Shown: positions 52,357-62,007, counted from the first letter of the stretch. The stretch is DNA of 64,000 nt from Paractinoplanes bogorensis (GCF_018829635.1 NZ_JAHKKG010000001.1:558001-622000), one strand, 5' to 3'. Program-made: numbers and translations. The notes: generated by a model from the letters alone, not told the origin.

Positions 52357-55257
52357 ATGGGGCAGTTTCGAGGTAGAGGGTTGGCCGGGGCGATAGCCGT
52401 GGCCGTGGTGGCCGGGCTCGGGGCGGTGGCCCTCAGTGCGCCCGCCGGCGCGGCCACCGTGGGCGCGGGCAGCTACACCGAGACACTGCCGGCCGGTGCG
52501 AGCCTGCCCGTCGGCTGCGGTGACCTGGCCACCAACCCGCGCCAGTTCATGACCGCGAACGCCCCGGCCGGGCCGGTGCCGACCAACGACTGGTGGTCGT
52601 CACTGGTCTTCAAGAAGTTCGACTGCGCGTACAGCGAGAACCTGCACGCACACCCGACGAGCTACGACACCACCGCGGGCGGGCTCGGCTTCTCGTACAA
52701 CACGACGCCGCAGATCAGTGGCACGTCCACCGGCGTGGGGGAGTACCACTACATCTACCAGGAGGACTTCACCGCCGGGGTGGCCGGGCTGAACGCGCCC
52801 CGCACCCTGGTCGACGGCTGGACGGACTGGACGGTCACGCCGTACTGGAGCGACGGCACCCGCACCATGAAGGCGACCATCGGCCACGGTCTGCCGTTCG
52901 CGTACTTCCAGATCACCGGCGGCAACGCGCAGATCACGGCCAAGAGCACGCCGACGATCTGGTCCAACAGCGGTTCACGGATCGGCTACTCGGTCGCGGG
53001 CAAGGACTACGTGGCGTACGCGCCGACCGGAGCCACCTGGACGGTCAGCGGCAACATCATCACCTCGACGCTGGCCGGCAAGGGCTACTTCTCGATCGCC
53101 GTGCTGCCCAGCAACTCGGACAAGGTGGCGCTGGCCGACAGCTACGGCCGCTACGCGCACAACCACGTCACCGGCACCAAGGTGTCCTACTCGTACAACC
53201 AGAGCACGAGCCGGGTCGCCACCACGTACACGTATACGACGACCGCCCGCGAGGGCAGCGGCACCGGAACCGTCATCGGCCTCTACCCGCACCAGTGGCG
53301 GGCGCTGACCGGAGCGACGCCGATCGCGCAGACCTACGTGACCGCCCGCGGCGCGATGAAGGCGCTGGTCGGTGCCTCGTCGTACACCACCTCGGCGGTC
53401 TACAACGGAGTGTTGCCCGAGGTGCCCGCCGTGGCCGACAGCAGCGGCGCCGATCTGACCACGCTCAACGGGTTCCTCGATCAGGTCAAGGGCAATCCGG
53501 TTCCCGTACGCGGGAATGACACGTACTGGACCGGCAAGGCGCTCGGCGTCGGCGCGCGCATCGCCGAGATCAGCGACCAGCTCGGCCGTACGGACGTGCG
53601 TGACGCCGCTCTGGCCGCCATCCGTACGAAACTGACCGCCTGGTTCACCGCCCAGCCCGGGTCGGTTTTCTACTACGACAAAAACTGGGGCACGCTGATC
53701 GGCTACCCCGCCTCGTACGGGTCCGACACCGAGTTGAACGACCACCACTTCCACTACGGCTACTACATCGCGGCGGCGGCGACGCTGGCCAAGTTCGACC
53801 CGGCCTGGGCGTCCAGCGCGCGGTTCGGCGGCATGGTCGACCTGCTGATCCGCGACGCCAACAACTACGACCGGGCCGACAACCGGTTCCCCTACCTGCG
53901 TGACTTCGACATCTACGCCGGTCACGACTGGGCGGCCGGGCACGGCGCGTTCTTCGCCGGCAACAACCAGGAGTCCTCGTCCGAGGGCATGAACTTCGCC
54001 AACGGCCTGATCCAGTGGGGCCAGGCGACCGGCAACACGGCGATCCGCGACGCCGGCATCTTCCTCTGGACGACCCAGTCGGCGGCGATCAACGAGTACT
54101 GGTTCGACACCCGCAACGAGAACTTCCCGGCCGCCTTCGGGCACGGCACGGTCGGCATGGTGTGGGGCGACGGCGGGGCGTACGCGACCTGGTTCTCCTC
54201 GGCGCCCGAACAGATCCAGGGCATCAACATGCTGCCGGTGACCGGTGGCCACTTCTACATGGGTAACGACCCGGCTTACGTACGCAGCAACTACGCGGAA
54301 CTGGTCCGCAACGCCGGCCGCGAACCGGCACTCTGGCAGGACATCCTGTGGCAGTACCTGGCCCTCGGCGACGGGGATGCGGCGCTGGCCAAGTTCCGGG
54401 CCAACTCCGGTTACACGCCCGAGGAGGGGGAGACCAAGGCACACACCTTCCATTGGGTACGCAACCTGGCCGCCCTCGGCACGGCCGACCTCTCGGTCAC
54501 GGCCAACCATCCGCTGTACCGGGTGTTCACCAAGAACGGCGCCAAGACCTACGTGGCCTCGAACATCACCAACGCGGCCCTGACCGTGACGTTCTCGGAC
54601 GGCAAGGTGCTGTCGGTGCCGGCCGGCAAGACGGTGGCGAGCGGAGCCCAGAACTGGTCGGGCGGCAATGCGGTCGGCGGCGGAGTGACCACGCCGCCCC
54701 CGACCACCACTCCGCCGACCACTCCTCCGGTGACCACGCCGCCTCCGACCACGCCGCCTCCGACCACCACTCCGCCTCCCTCGGGTGGCGGCGCGGTCCG
54801 CTACCTGCAGACCGGTGGTTCGCTGGCCGGCGCCGCGGGCACGGCCGGCACAGCGACCGTGGCCAAGTCGACCGGCGCCAACGACAACCAGCCCCACGAC
54901 CCGACCACGTTCACCGCGACCGGTCTCAACCTGACGTACCGCTCGGGCGCCGCCACGACGTTCGGCCTCTCGGTCGACGCCGGCACCTCGGTCGGCAACG
55001 CCACCCAGGTCCGCGTCTCGTACGACCTGACCGGCGACGGCAGTTTCGACCGGGTGGAGACCTACCGGTACTTCGCCACCGACCCGGTCACCGGCTGGGA
55101 GCGCTACACCGACGCGGTCGGCCAGGCCTCGGCCACCGGCTCGTTCGGCAACCTGGCCAACGGCACCGTCAAGCTGGAGATCTGGAGCGCCATCGGCTCC
55201 GCCCCCAGCACCGTCTCACTGGGTGCCCTCTCCACGGTGACCCTGCCCTACCAGTGA
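52357..55257 (+). CDS. secreted GH81 endo-beta-1,3-glucanase with C-terminal carbohydrate-binding domain
   Basis: 966 aa. Signal peptide to about residue 32. GH81 core: PVPTNDWWSSLVFKKFDC, DTELNDHHFHYGYYIAAAAT (catalytic Asp region), RFPYLRDFDIYAGHDWAAGH, NNQESSSEGMNFANGLIQWG (Glu region), WLREM-like VTGGHFYMGNDPAYVR. Then a Thr-Pro linker (TTPPPTTTPPTTPP) and a ~140-aa C-terminal domain ending SAPSTVSLGALSTVTLPYQ, probably a beta-sandwich CBM (CBM56-like in my judgement). Hydrolyses laminarin/fungal wall glucan; palindromic operator 11 bp upstream. GGAGG two bases after the operator drives it. Confidence 0.92.
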   Translation: MGQFRGRGLAGAIAVAVVAGLGAVALSAPAGAATVGAGSYTETLPAGASLPVGCGDLATNPRQFMTANAPAGPVPTNDWWSSLVFKKFDCAYSENLHAHPTSYDTTAGGLGFSYNTTPQISGTSTGVGEYHYIYQEDFTAGVAGLNAPRTLVDGWTDWTVTPYWSDGTRTMKATIGHGLPFAYFQITGGNAQITAKSTPTIWSNSGSRIGYSVAGKDYVAYAPTGATWTVSGNIITSTLAGKGYFSIAVLPSNSDKVALADSYGRYAHNHVTGTKVSYSYNQSTSRVATTYTYTTTAREGSGTGTVIGLYPHQWRALTGATPIAQTYVTARGAMKALVGASSYTTSAVYNGVLPEVPAVADSSGADLTTLNGFLDQVKGNPVPVRGNDTYWTGKALGVGARIAEISDQLGRTDVRDAALAAIRTKLTAWFTAQPGSVFYYDKNWGTLIGYPASYGSDTELNDHHFHYGYYIAAAATLAKFDPAWASSARFGGMVDLLIRDANNYDRADNRFPYLRDFDIYAGHDWAAGHGAFFAGNNQESSSEGMNFANGLIQWGQATGNTAIRDAGIFLWTTQSAAINEYWFDTRNENFPAAFGHGTVGMVWGDGGAYATWFSSAPEQIQGINMLPVTGGHFYMGNDPAYVRSNYAELVRNAGREPALWQDILWQYLALGDGDAALAKFRANSGYTPEEGETKAHTFHWVRNLAALGTADLSVTANHPLYRVFTKNGAKTYVASNITNAALTVTFSDGKVLSVPAGKTVASGAQNWSGGNAVGGGVTTPPPTTTPPTTPPVTTPPPTTPPPTTTPPPSGGGAVRYLQTGGSLAGAAGTAGTATVAKSTGANDNQPHDPTTFTATGLNLTYRSGAATTFGLSVDAGTSVGNATQVRVSYDLTGDGSFDRVETYRYFATDPVTGWERYTDAVGQASATGSFGNLANGTVKLEIWSAIGSAPSTVSLGALSTVTLPYQ

Positions 55258-55268
55258 TCTGACCCGTC

Positions 55269-55300
55269 GAGCCGCCGCGTGGCACCCCGCGCGGCGGCTC
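55269..55300. terminator. bidirectional terminator hairpin
   Basis: GAGCCGCCGCG (55269-55279), 10-nt loop, CGCGGCGGCTC (55290-55300). Perfect 11-bp stem between convergent GH81 and the response-regulator gene. Confidence 0.7.
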
Positions 55301-55961
55301 AGACGGTCATGCGGCCGGTCTCGTAGACCCACATGGCGATCTCGACCCGGTTGCGCGCGCCGAGTTTCGCCATCAGGCTCGCCAGGTGCGTCTTCACCGT
55401 GCTCAGGCGGATGCGCAGGGTGTCGGCGATCTCGGCGTTGGAGAGGCCCCGCGCGACCGCCAGCACCACGTCCTCCTCGCGCGGCGTCAACGGGTCGATC
55501 GGCTGGGGCGCGGGGCGGCCGGTGGGCACCGTGGCGAACGCTTTCAGCAGGCGGACGGTCACGCTCGGCGCGATCAATGCCTGGCCGTCGGCCGCCGCCC
55601 GCACCGCCTGGACGAGCAGCTCGGGGCCGGCGTCCTTGAGCAGGAATCCGCGGGCGCCGGCGCGTAGCGCGCCGTGGACGTACTCGTCGAGATCGAACGT
55701 CGTGATCACGACCACCGCGAGCGGGTCGGTCACCCCGGGGCCGGCCAGTTGCCGGGTGGCCTCCACGCCGTCCGGCCCGGGCATCCGGATGTCGAACAGG
55801 CACACGTCGGGCCGGAGCTGCCGGGCCAGCCGCACCGCCGCGTCGCCGTCCGCGGCCTCGCCGACGACGTCGATGTCGGGCTGGGCGTTCAGCATGATCC
55901 GGAGCCCGGCGCGGATGACCGGCTGGTCGTCGGCGACGAGAACGCGGATGGACACGATCAC
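55299..55961 (-). CDS. NarL/LuxR-family response regulator
   Basis: 220 aa from GTG 55961 (GTGA overlap with kinase). Receiver: [20 protein letters not shown] with DD and phospho-Asp in [13 protein letters not shown], and Lys in FLLKDAG. C-terminal Lux[44 protein letters not shown]. Paired with the upstream histidine kinase. Could control GH81 or the nearby membrane protein. Confidence 0.92.
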   Translation of the reverse strand: MIVSIRVLVADDQPVIRAGLRIMLNAQPDIDVVGEAADGDAAVRLARQLRPDVCLFDIRMPGPDGVEATRQLAGPGVTDPLAVVVITTFDLDEYVHGALRAGARGFLLKDAGPELLVQAVRAAADGQALIAPSVTVRLLKAFATVPTGRPAPQPIDPLTPREEDVVLAVARGLSNAEIADTLRIRLSTVKTHLASLMAKLGARNRVEIAMWVYETGRMTV

Positions 55962-57106
55962 CCACTCTTTTTCAGCGGCGTACGCAGCTTTTTCAGTGGC
56001 GTACGCAGCCTCTTGTTCAGTGGCGTACGCAGCGGCAGCCGGGCCTCGACCAGCCAGCCGCCGTCCGGTGCCGGTCCGGCCTCGAAGCTGCCGCCGAGCA
56101 GTGCCGTCCGCTCGCGCAGACCGGTGAGGCCATATCCGGCTCGGCCCGGCCGCGTACGGGTTCCGTCGTTGCCGACCGTGACGTGCACCAGGCCCGCCGC
56201 CGCGGCCACCCGGACCCGGATCACGGTGGCGCCGGCCGCGTGGCGGGACGCGTTGGTCACCGACTCCTGGACGATGCGGTAGACCGCACCATCCACTGTG
56301 GCTGGAAGCTGGTCGAGCGGGCCCTCGAGCCGCAGGTCGATCGGCAGCCGGCCGCCCAGGGCCCCCAGCTCGGCCACACCCTGGTCGTCGCGCAGGACCT
56401 TGACCATGCCGCGCATCGCCTCGAGGGTGCGGGCGCCCTCCTCCTCGACCTCCTCGAGACTCCGGCGGGCGGTGACCGGGTCGTGGTCGACGAGCACCCG
56501 ACCGGCCTGGGCCTGAACCACCATGGCCGTCACGTGATGCGCCACCGTGTCGTGCAGCTCGCGGGCCAGGGCCGCCCGTTCGTCGGCCCGCATGCGGTCC
56601 AGCTCTCGACCGCGGGCCGTCGACCACAGGCGTACGCACGCCCCGATCACCCCGGGCAGGGCCAGGAACACCAGGCTTCCGGCGATGTCTCCGGCCGGAA
56701 CGTCGTCGACGACGGCCGACAGCGCGAAGGCCGACAGCACGACCGCCGACCCGAGCACGATGTCTCGCCCCGATCCCCACCGCGTCATCGCGTAGACCAG
56801 GATCAGGATGACCATTCCGGTGCGGAGGCCCGTCTCCGAGCCACCGGTCAGGGTGAGCACGATCCCGAGGCCGTACGCGAGCGAGACCATCGCGAGCGGT
56901 CTGGTGCGCCGCCACAGGGTGGTCAGGCCGAGCCCGGCCGTGACCAGCACGGCGGCCGGCCACCGGCCGACGTCGTCGCGCACCGCGAGCTCGAGCCCGA
57001 TGCCGGCCAGGACGGCCGCCAGGAGCACCCAGTCGCGGGGGACCCGGCGCGGCGGGTCCGGCGCCGGCGGCTCGGCCCACAGCCGCCGCAGCTCGTCTCG
57101 GATCAC
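55958..57106 (-). CDS. sensor histidine kinase (HisKA_3)
   Basis: 382 aa from GTG 57106. Four to five membrane helices (residues ~30-180), then dimerisation/His box [20 protein letters not shown] (phospho-His in ELHDT), then ATPase domain [20 protein letters not shown] (N box) and [20 protein letters not shown] (G box). The C-terminus has extra LRTPLKK repeats (see repeat 55967-56032) before the stop. DesK/NarX-type pairs sense membrane or cell-wall stress. Upstream is a 40-bp-period duplication. Confidence 0.9.
   Translation of the reverse strand: MIRDELRRLWAEPPAPDPPRRVPRDWVLLAAVLAGIGLELAVRDDVGRWPAAVLVTAGLGLTTLWRRTRPLAMVSLAYGLGIVLTLTGGSETGLRTGMVILILVYAMTRWGSGRDIVLGSAVVLSAFALSAVVDDVPAGDIAGSLVFLALPGVIGACVRLWSTARGRELDRMRADERAALARELHDTVAHHVTAMVVQAQAGRVLVDHDPVTARRSLEEVEEEGARTLEAMRGMVKVLRDDQGVAELGALGGRLPIDLRLEGPLDQLPATVDGAVYRIVQESVTNASRHAAGATVIRVRVAAAAGLVHVTVGNDGTRTRPGRAGYGLTGLRERTALLGGSFEAGPAPDGGWLVEARLPLRTPLNKRLRTPLKKLRTPLKKSG
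55967..56032. repeat. three 21-24-bp tandem units at the kinase 3' end
   Basis: CTTTTTCAGCGGCGTACGCA-G (55967-55987), the same with one change (55988-56008) and a 24-nt version (56009-56032). On the minus strand they encode LRTPLKK units at the kinase C-terminus, just before the response regulator start. Confidence 0.85.
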
Positions 57107-57130
57107 AGCCTTCAGCGTAGGCGGCGCCGG

Positions 57131-57208
57131 GCGGGCGTCATCGGCCGAAAGAACGAGGAGCGGACCCGCCGCGGGCGTCATCGGCCGAAGGAACGAGGAC
57201 CGGATCCG
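57131..57208. repeat. 40-bp-period direct repeat upstream of the kinase
   Basis: GCGGGCGTCATCGGCCGAAA (from 57131) and GCGGGCGTCATCGGCCGAAG (from 57171) continue as about 38-bp copies with three mismatches. Both lie just upstream of the kinase start and before the divergent membrane protein gene; a possible promoter duplication. Confidence 0.75.
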
Positions 57209-57278
57209 GCGCCGGACGGACGGCAACGCCGCCCGGCGGCCGATGATGCGTCCGGCGGGCATCGCCACGCTGATCCGC

Positions 57279-57842
57279 ATGAAGAGTCGTCTGATCGGTG
57301 CCCTGTTCGTTCTGGCCTCGGCCGCCGCTATTGCCGGCGGCTCCCTGATCGAGGCCGGCGGGCACGCCGCGTCGGTCACCGGAGCGCTGCTTGAGGTCGT
57401 CCTGGCCGGCGCGGTCATCGCCATTGCCGCCCTGTTGTGGTCGGTACTACGTCACGCCAGCGAGCCGGGGGCGGCGGCGTACCTGGCCGTCCGCACGCTG
57501 GAGGGGATGCTGATCGTCGCCGGGGCGATCGCCGCGCTGGTCATGCGGTCTCAGCCGGGAGCGTCCACCGGCCGCGAATGGGCCTATCTGCTGGGCACGG
57601 TCGTCGTCTTCGGGGCCAGTGCCGTGATTCTCAACTTCCTGCTGCTGCGTGACGACCGGGTGCCGTCCTGGCTCGCGTGGTGGGGGCTCGTCGGCGGCGC
57701 GCTGCTCGTGCTGCGGGGCGTCGTGGAGACGTACGGCGTCAATTTGCCTGTGGCCGTGCAGATCGTCCTCGCCGCGCCGATCGGGATCCAGGAGATGGTC
57801 TTCGCCGTCCGGCTGATCGTGCGCCCACCGGTCACCTGGTGA
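57279..57842 (+). CDS. DUF4386-like multi-pass membrane protein
   Basis: 187 aa with about five transmembrane helices: LIGALFVLASAAAIAGGSLI, LLEVVLAGAVIAIAALLWSV, TLEGMLIVAGAIAALVM, AYLLGTVVVFGASAVILNFL, WGLVGGALLVLRGVVETYG. RTLEGM, WLAWWGLVGG and the overall layout are those of DUF4386. The ATG at 57279 is followed by KSRLIGAL; the longer frame lacks signals. Divergent from the two-component operon, so it is a candidate regulon member. Confidence 0.75.
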   Translation: MKSRLIGALFVLASAAAIAGGSLIEAGGHAASVTGALLEVVLAGAVIAIAALLWSVLRHASEPGAAAYLAVRTLEGMLIVAGAIAALVMRSQPGASTGREWAYLLGTVVVFGASAVILNFLLLRDDRVPSWLAWWGLVGGALLVLRGVVETYGVNLPVAVQIVLAAPIGIQEMVFAVRLIVRPPVTW

Positions 57843-57853
57843 GGCCGGCGCCT

Positions 57854-58492
57854 ATGCTCGCTCGTGTGGCTACCAAGTCTGTCTCGATCTTGGCGGTGCT
57901 CCGGGCCGAGATCATCGACGGCACCATTCCGGTCGGGACCAGGCTGAAGGAAGAAGCGATCGCGTCCCGCTTCGGGGTGTCGCGGGTGCCTATTCGCGAG
58001 ACGCTGCTGCAGCTCGAGAGCGAAGGCTTCATCCGCACCGAGAAGTACAAGGGCGCCACCGTCTCGGCCCGGTCGCAGCAGGACGTCCTCGAGCTCATGC
58101 AGGTGCGGCGCGGCCTCGAGGTACTCGCCGCGACGCTGGCGGCCGAGGCACACGGCGGCGATCAGGTCGACCACCTGCGGGCTGTGGTCGAGCGGGGCCG
58201 GCGGGCGGGCGACGCCGGGGCGGTCGACGATCTGCCGCCGCTCATCCTGGAGTTCCACCAGGCCGTCGCGCGGGCCGCGGGCAACGCCGAGCTGGCGCGC
58301 ATGCTCGACGGGCTGCTGCAGCGCATCGCCTGGGGTTTCGAGCTCGACATCGAAGACCGGATCGACACGTCGTGGGCCGATCACGCCGCCATCGCCACCG
58401 CCATTCTGGGCGGTTCGCCGGTGCAGGCGGGCTATCTGATGGACGAGCACATCCGTAAGGACGAGCAGATCTACCGCCGCCAGTCGCACTGA
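57854..58492 (+). CDS. GntR-family (FCD/FadR type) transcriptional regulator
   Basis: 212 aa from ATG 57854 (GTG 57866 alternative). N-terminal winged helix LRAEIIDGTIPVGTRLKEEA, RFGVSRVPIRETLLQLESEG, FIRTEKYKGATVSA; C-terminal FCD domain with helical LMQVRRGLEVLAATLAAEA and metal-site-like Asp/His positions DHAAIATAILGG and MDEHIRKDE. It precedes a transporter/catabolic operon and has a GTATAC dyad just behind it, so it is most likely its repressor. Confidence 0.9.
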   Translation: MLARVATKSVSILAVLRAEIIDGTIPVGTRLKEEAIASRFGVSRVPIRETLLQLESEGFIRTEKYKGATVSARSQQDVLELMQVRRGLEVLAATLAAEAHGGDQVDHLRAVVERGRRAGDAGAVDDLPPLILEFHQAVARAAGNAELARMLDGLLQRIAWGFELDIEDRIDTSWADHAAIATAILGGSPVQAGYLMDEHIRKDEQIYRRQSH

Positions 58493-58495
58493 AGA

Positions 58496-58505
58496 TCGTA
58501 TACGA
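58496..58505. promoter_or_regulatory. GntR operator 1 (TCGTATACGA)
   Basis: Perfect 10-bp palindrome four bases after the regulator's stop. Same GTATAC core as site 2. Confidence 0.7.
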
Positions 58506-58568
58506 GATAGAAGATATACGGCTCACTTCACAGTCCTGACACGATAGGATACGGTTCGGAAACAAGGG

Positions 58569-58578
58569 TCGTATACAA
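58569..58578. promoter_or_regulatory. GntR operator 2 (TCGTATACAA)
   Basis: Eight of ten bases symmetrical, 73 bp from site 1, about 85 bp before the MFS ATG. Together the sites bracket the promoter; a weaker AGATATACGG lies between them (58512-58521). Confidence 0.6.
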
Positions 58579-58662
58579 AATGGCTAGTTCGTGCCGCAGT
58601 CTTCGTGACTCCCCCGGGGCGACGCCCGGCGGGGGAGGACCCACCGATGTGGAGCGCAAGCC

Positions 58663-60111
58663 ATGCATGCCGATCACAACCTCGAAAGCGCGCCGACCGG
58701 CGCGGTGGCCACGACCCTCGATCGCAGCGGATTCACCCGGGCCCAGTTCTGGGTTCTCCTGATCATCCTGGCCGGGATGTTCTTCGACACCCTCGAGCAG
58801 AACTCCGTCGGCGCGATGGGTGCCAACCTCAAGCAGTCCCTCGACATCTCCGACACCCAGCTGACCGTGATCAACACCGCCACCGTGCTCGGCGGCCTGA
58901 TCGGGCGGCTCGTCGGGGGCTGGCTGGCCGACCGGTACGGCCGCCGGGCCGCGCTGTCGCTCAACCTGCTGGTCTACACGCTGGGTGGCCTGATCAGCGC
59001 CGTCGCCGTCAACTACGAGATGCTGATGGCCAGCCGGCTGCTGGTCGGCATCGGCCTGGGCGGCGAGTTCGTGATCGGCATCGCCATGCTGTCCGAGATG
59101 GTGGCCACCCGGCATCGGGGCGCGCTGGTCGCCACCCTCAACATCGGTTCCGGTGGCGTCGGCAACTTCCTCTCGTACGGGCTGTTCTTCCTGATCCTGG
59201 GCCCGTTCGCCGGCGCCTTCGGGGGCGACGAGACGGTCTGGCGGTGGACGTTCCTGCTGCTGGCCCTGCCCGCGGTGCTGGTCGTCGTCTATCGGCGGCG
59301 GCTGCCCGAGACGCCACGGTTCCTGCTGTCGAAGGGGCGTATCGAGGAGGCCAACCGGTCATTGGCCATCCTGACCTCGAACTCGCTGCGGCCGCCGACC
59401 GGATCCGCGCCGGCCGGGCCGCTCACCGAGGCGGACGTTCCGGAACGTCAGCTCGCCTCGTCGCCCAAGGCGGTGTTCGCCCGTTCGGTGCTGCCCCGCA
59501 CGGTCGCGATCGGTGCCGCCTCCTGGATGGCGTTCGGCGCGCAGGTCACGCTCAACTTCCTGATGCCGACCCTGCTGGTCGAGCGGGGCTACTCGATCTC
59601 CGAGAGCCTGCTGTTCACCATGATCATGAACGTCGGGTCGCTGCTCGGGGCGTGTGCGGCGGCGGTACTCGCGAGCCGGGTCGGTCGGCGGGCCGCGGTC
59701 GGCGGGGCCGGCGTGCTCGGCTGTCTGACCGCGGTGGCGTTCGCGATGTTCGGCGAGACGACCGCGCTGATCCTGGTGCTCGGGGCCACCTTCCAGTTCT
59801 TCACGATGATCACGAACACGACCCTGGCCGTGTGGTCGCCCGAGCTCTACCCCACCGCCGTACGGGCCAGTGGCACCTCGATCGTCAACGGCATCGGCAA
59901 CATCGCCGGCGCGGTCATGCCGTTCCTGGCCGTCTGGTTGTTCGCCCGGTTCGGCCTGGCCGGAGTGTTCAGCATGGTCGCGGTCATGTACGCCCTGCTG
60001 GTCGTCGCCTCCCGCTTCGCCCCGGAGACCCGCAACCGTTCGCTCGAGCAGATCAACGTCCGGACCGAGCGCGTCGTCCGCACCTCCCTCGGTCCCGCCC
60101 TTCCCGCCTGA
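58663..60111 (+). CDS. MFS transporter (sugar/aromatic-acid porter type)
   Basis: 482 aa, 12 helices. Motif A-like GRLVGGWLADRYGRRAALSL between TM2-3, repeated in the second half as SRVGRRAAVGGAG; GGEFVIGIAMLSEMVATRHR and PELYPTAVRASGTSIVNGIG are the RGxxxG-type signatures of the sugar/metabolite porter superfamily (AAHS/benzoate-type or SP). GGAG eight bases before ATG 58663. First gene of the operon controlled by the GntR protein; probably imports the substrate. Confidence 0.9.
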   Translation: MHADHNLESAPTGAVATTLDRSGFTRAQFWVLLIILAGMFFDTLEQNSVGAMGANLKQSLDISDTQLTVINTATVLGGLIGRLVGGWLADRYGRRAALSLNLLVYTLGGLISAVAVNYEMLMASRLLVGIGLGGEFVIGIAMLSEMVATRHRGALVATLNIGSGGVGNFLSYGLFFLILGPFAGAFGGDETVWRWTFLLLALPAVLVVVYRRRLPETPRFLLSKGRIEEANRSLAILTSNSLRPPTGSAPAGPLTEADVPERQLASSPKAVFARSVLPRTVAIGAASWMAFGAQVTLNFLMPTLLVERGYSISESLLFTMIMNVGSLLGACAAAVLASRVGRRAAVGGAGVLGCLTAVAFAMFGETTALILVLGATFQFFTMITNTTLAVWSPELYPTAVRASGTSIVNGIGNIAGAVMPFLAVWLFARFGLAGVFSMVAVMYALLVVASRFAPETRNRSLEQINVRTERVVRTSLGPALPA

Positions 60112-60130
60112 ACAGAGAAAGAGAGCGCCC

Positions 60131-61030
60131 ATGGACACCCTCGCCATCTCCGCCACCGCCAACGGCCTGAACTACCTGCCGGAATATCTGGCCGAGGCCA
60201 CCGGGCTCTTCCGGGACGCGGGTCTGTCGGTCACCGCCCGGGCCTGCGACCCGTGGACGGGTGTTCTCGACGACCTGGAGTCCGGTGCCGCCGATCTCGC
60301 GCTGGGCGGGCTGTGGGTGCCCGGCATGTACGCCGGTACGCCGCGCGAGCTGAGCGTCATCTGCCAGCTCAACCACCAGGCGCCCAAGGCGATCGTGCGG
60401 CGCGGCGGGCCCGGGCCGTTCGCGTTCGCCGACCTGCTCGGCCGGGTGGTGCTCGCGCCCGGCATCGGCGGCAGCGCCCCGTACGCGGTGACCGCCGGCC
60501 TGATCCGTGAGGCGGGCGTGGATCCGGCCGGAATCACGTTCCTGCGGGACCTGTCCACCGCGATGTTCGTCGAGCTGTTCCACGCCGGGCTGGGCGATGC
60601 GATCGTCCTCGACCTCGTCACCGCGCTCGAGGTCGAGGCGTCCGGCGCGGGCACGATCGTCTATCGCCACCTGGACAGCGGCGGGACCATGCCGAACAGC
60701 GTCTACTACGCCCGCACCGACCGGGTGGCCGAGCTGGCCGACCGGTTCACCCGCTTCACCGCCTGCATCGACGCCGCGATGCAGGCGGTGCCGGGCACGC
60801 CGGCCGCGACGATCGACGCGATCCTCACCGCTCGCTGGCCGGGCAAGGATCTCGGCATCCTGCGCGAGGCCACCCGCCAGATGACCGCGAGCACGGTGTG
60901 GAAGACCGTGGCCGTCGATCCGGCCGGCAGCGACCGGTGGATGGGCATGATCGCCGAGGCGGCCATGGTCCGGACGGCCCCCCGGTTCGCCGACCTGTCC
61001 GACGACACCTTCATGAAGGCGTACCGATGA
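60131..61030 (+). CDS. NMT1/SsuA-like substrate-binding protein lacking signal peptide
   Basis: 299 aa. Fold of ABC-type periplasmic binding proteins: NGLNYLPEYLAEATGLFRDA, LALGGLWVPGMYAGTPRELS, APGIGGSAPYAVTAGLIREA, FLRDLSTAMFVELFHAGLGD, VYYARTDRVAELADRFTRFT. The N-terminus (MDTLAISATANGLNYLPEYL) is not a signal peptide, so it is cytoplasmic; there is no ABC permease or ATPase beside it. It may be a metabolic enzyme (THI5-like) or sensor. Overlaps the next gene as ATGA. Confidence 0.75.
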   Translation: MDTLAISATANGLNYLPEYLAEATGLFRDAGLSVTARACDPWTGVLDDLESGAADLALGGLWVPGMYAGTPRELSVICQLNHQAPKAIVRRGGPGPFAFADLLGRVVLAPGIGGSAPYAVTAGLIREAGVDPAGITFLRDLSTAMFVELFHAGLGDAIVLDLVTALEVEASGAGTIVYRHLDSGGTMPNSVYYARTDRVAELADRFTRFTACIDAAMQAVPGTPAATIDAILTARWPGKDLGILREATRQMTASTVWKTVAVDPAGSDRWMGMIAEAAMVRTAPRFADLSDDTFMKAYR

Positions 61031-62007
61031 CCCTGTTCCTCACCGAGGACGAACTCGCCGGGGTCGTCGACCTCGGCGACCTCATCGACAGCGTGCGCGC
61101 CCTGCACGCCGACCTCACCCTGGGCCAGGCGACGCAGCCCGTCCCGGCCATCATCGACACGGCGCCGTCCACCGTGCTGCTGCCGATGGTGTCCACCTCG
61201 CACCGCCTCGGTCTCACCGCCGTCAAGATCCTCACCGACGCTCAGGGTCACGGTTCGGTGCAACAGTCCACCGTGCTGCTGCTCGACGCCGCGACCGGGG
61301 ACCGGCTCGCCGTCCTGCCCGGCCGCACGTGCACCCGGATGCGGACCGCGGCCACCAGCGCCGCGGCCACCGACGCGCTGGCCCGGGGCGACAGCCGGGT
61401 GCTGGGGCTGGTCGGAGCCGGGCCGCTGGCCGTCGAGCACGTCGCGGCCGTACGCCGGGTCCGGCCGATCGAGCGGGTGGTCGTCTGGTCGCGTACGAGG
61501 GAACGCCTTTCGTCCTTCCGGCAGGCTCTGCAGCGACGCGACATCGCCGACGGGACCACCCCGCTCGACGTGGTCGAGGCGGCCGGCATCCGGGAGGTCG
61601 TCGAGGCGGCCGACGTGTTGTGCACCCTCACGCCCGCGCGCGAGCCGGTCGTACGGGGGGAATGGTTCCGGCCCGGCCAGCACGTCAACGCCGTCGGGGC
61701 GCCACCCCGGCCCGACCATCGTGAGATCGACTCGGCCGGTCTGGCCCGCGCCACCGTGGTGGTCGACAGCACCGACGTCAGCCTGGCGAAATCCGGCGAG
61801 GCGGTGCTCTCGATCCGCGACGGCGCCACGACCGCCGACGACTTCCGGTGTGAGCTGGGTGACGTGCTGACCGGTCTCGCACCCGGTCGCCTCGGGTCCG
61901 AGCAGATCACGCTGTTCAACTCGGTCGGGCTGGCGCTGCAGGATCTGGCTTTCGGTGCCCTGGTGCTCCGGCCGGTTGCGGGCACCGTACGGGTGAAGGG
62001 CGGCTGA
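61027..62007 (+). CDS. ornithine cyclodeaminase/mu-crystallin family protein
   Basis: 326 aa, NAD-binding core RVLGLVGAGPLAVEHVAAVR (residues ~130-149), N-terminal LTEDELAGVVDLGDLIDSVR, active-site region ILTDAQGHGSVQQSTVLLLD, RTCTRMRTAATSAAATDALA, and HVNAVGAPPRPDHREID. The family includes ornithine cyclodeaminases, ketimine reductases, alanine dehydrogenases and siderophore enzymes. Overlaps the preceding gene, so the two act in the same pathway; together with the MFS porter it suggests amino-acid or imine catabolism. Confidence 0.88.
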   Translation: MTLFLTEDELAGVVDLGDLIDSVRALHADLTLGQATQPVPAIIDTAPSTVLLPMVSTSHRLGLTAVKILTDAQGHGSVQQSTVLLLDAATGDRLAVLPGRTCTRMRTAATSAAATDALARGDSRVLGLVGAGPLAVEHVAAVRRVRPIERVVVWSRTRERLSSFRQALQRRDIADGTTPLDVVEAAGIREVVEAADVLCTLTPAREPVVRGEWFRPGQHVNAVGAPPRPDHREIDSAGLARATVVVDSTDVSLAKSGEAVLSIRDGATTADDFRCELGDVLTGLAPGRLGSEQITLFNSVGLALQDLAFGALVLRPVAGTVRVKGG

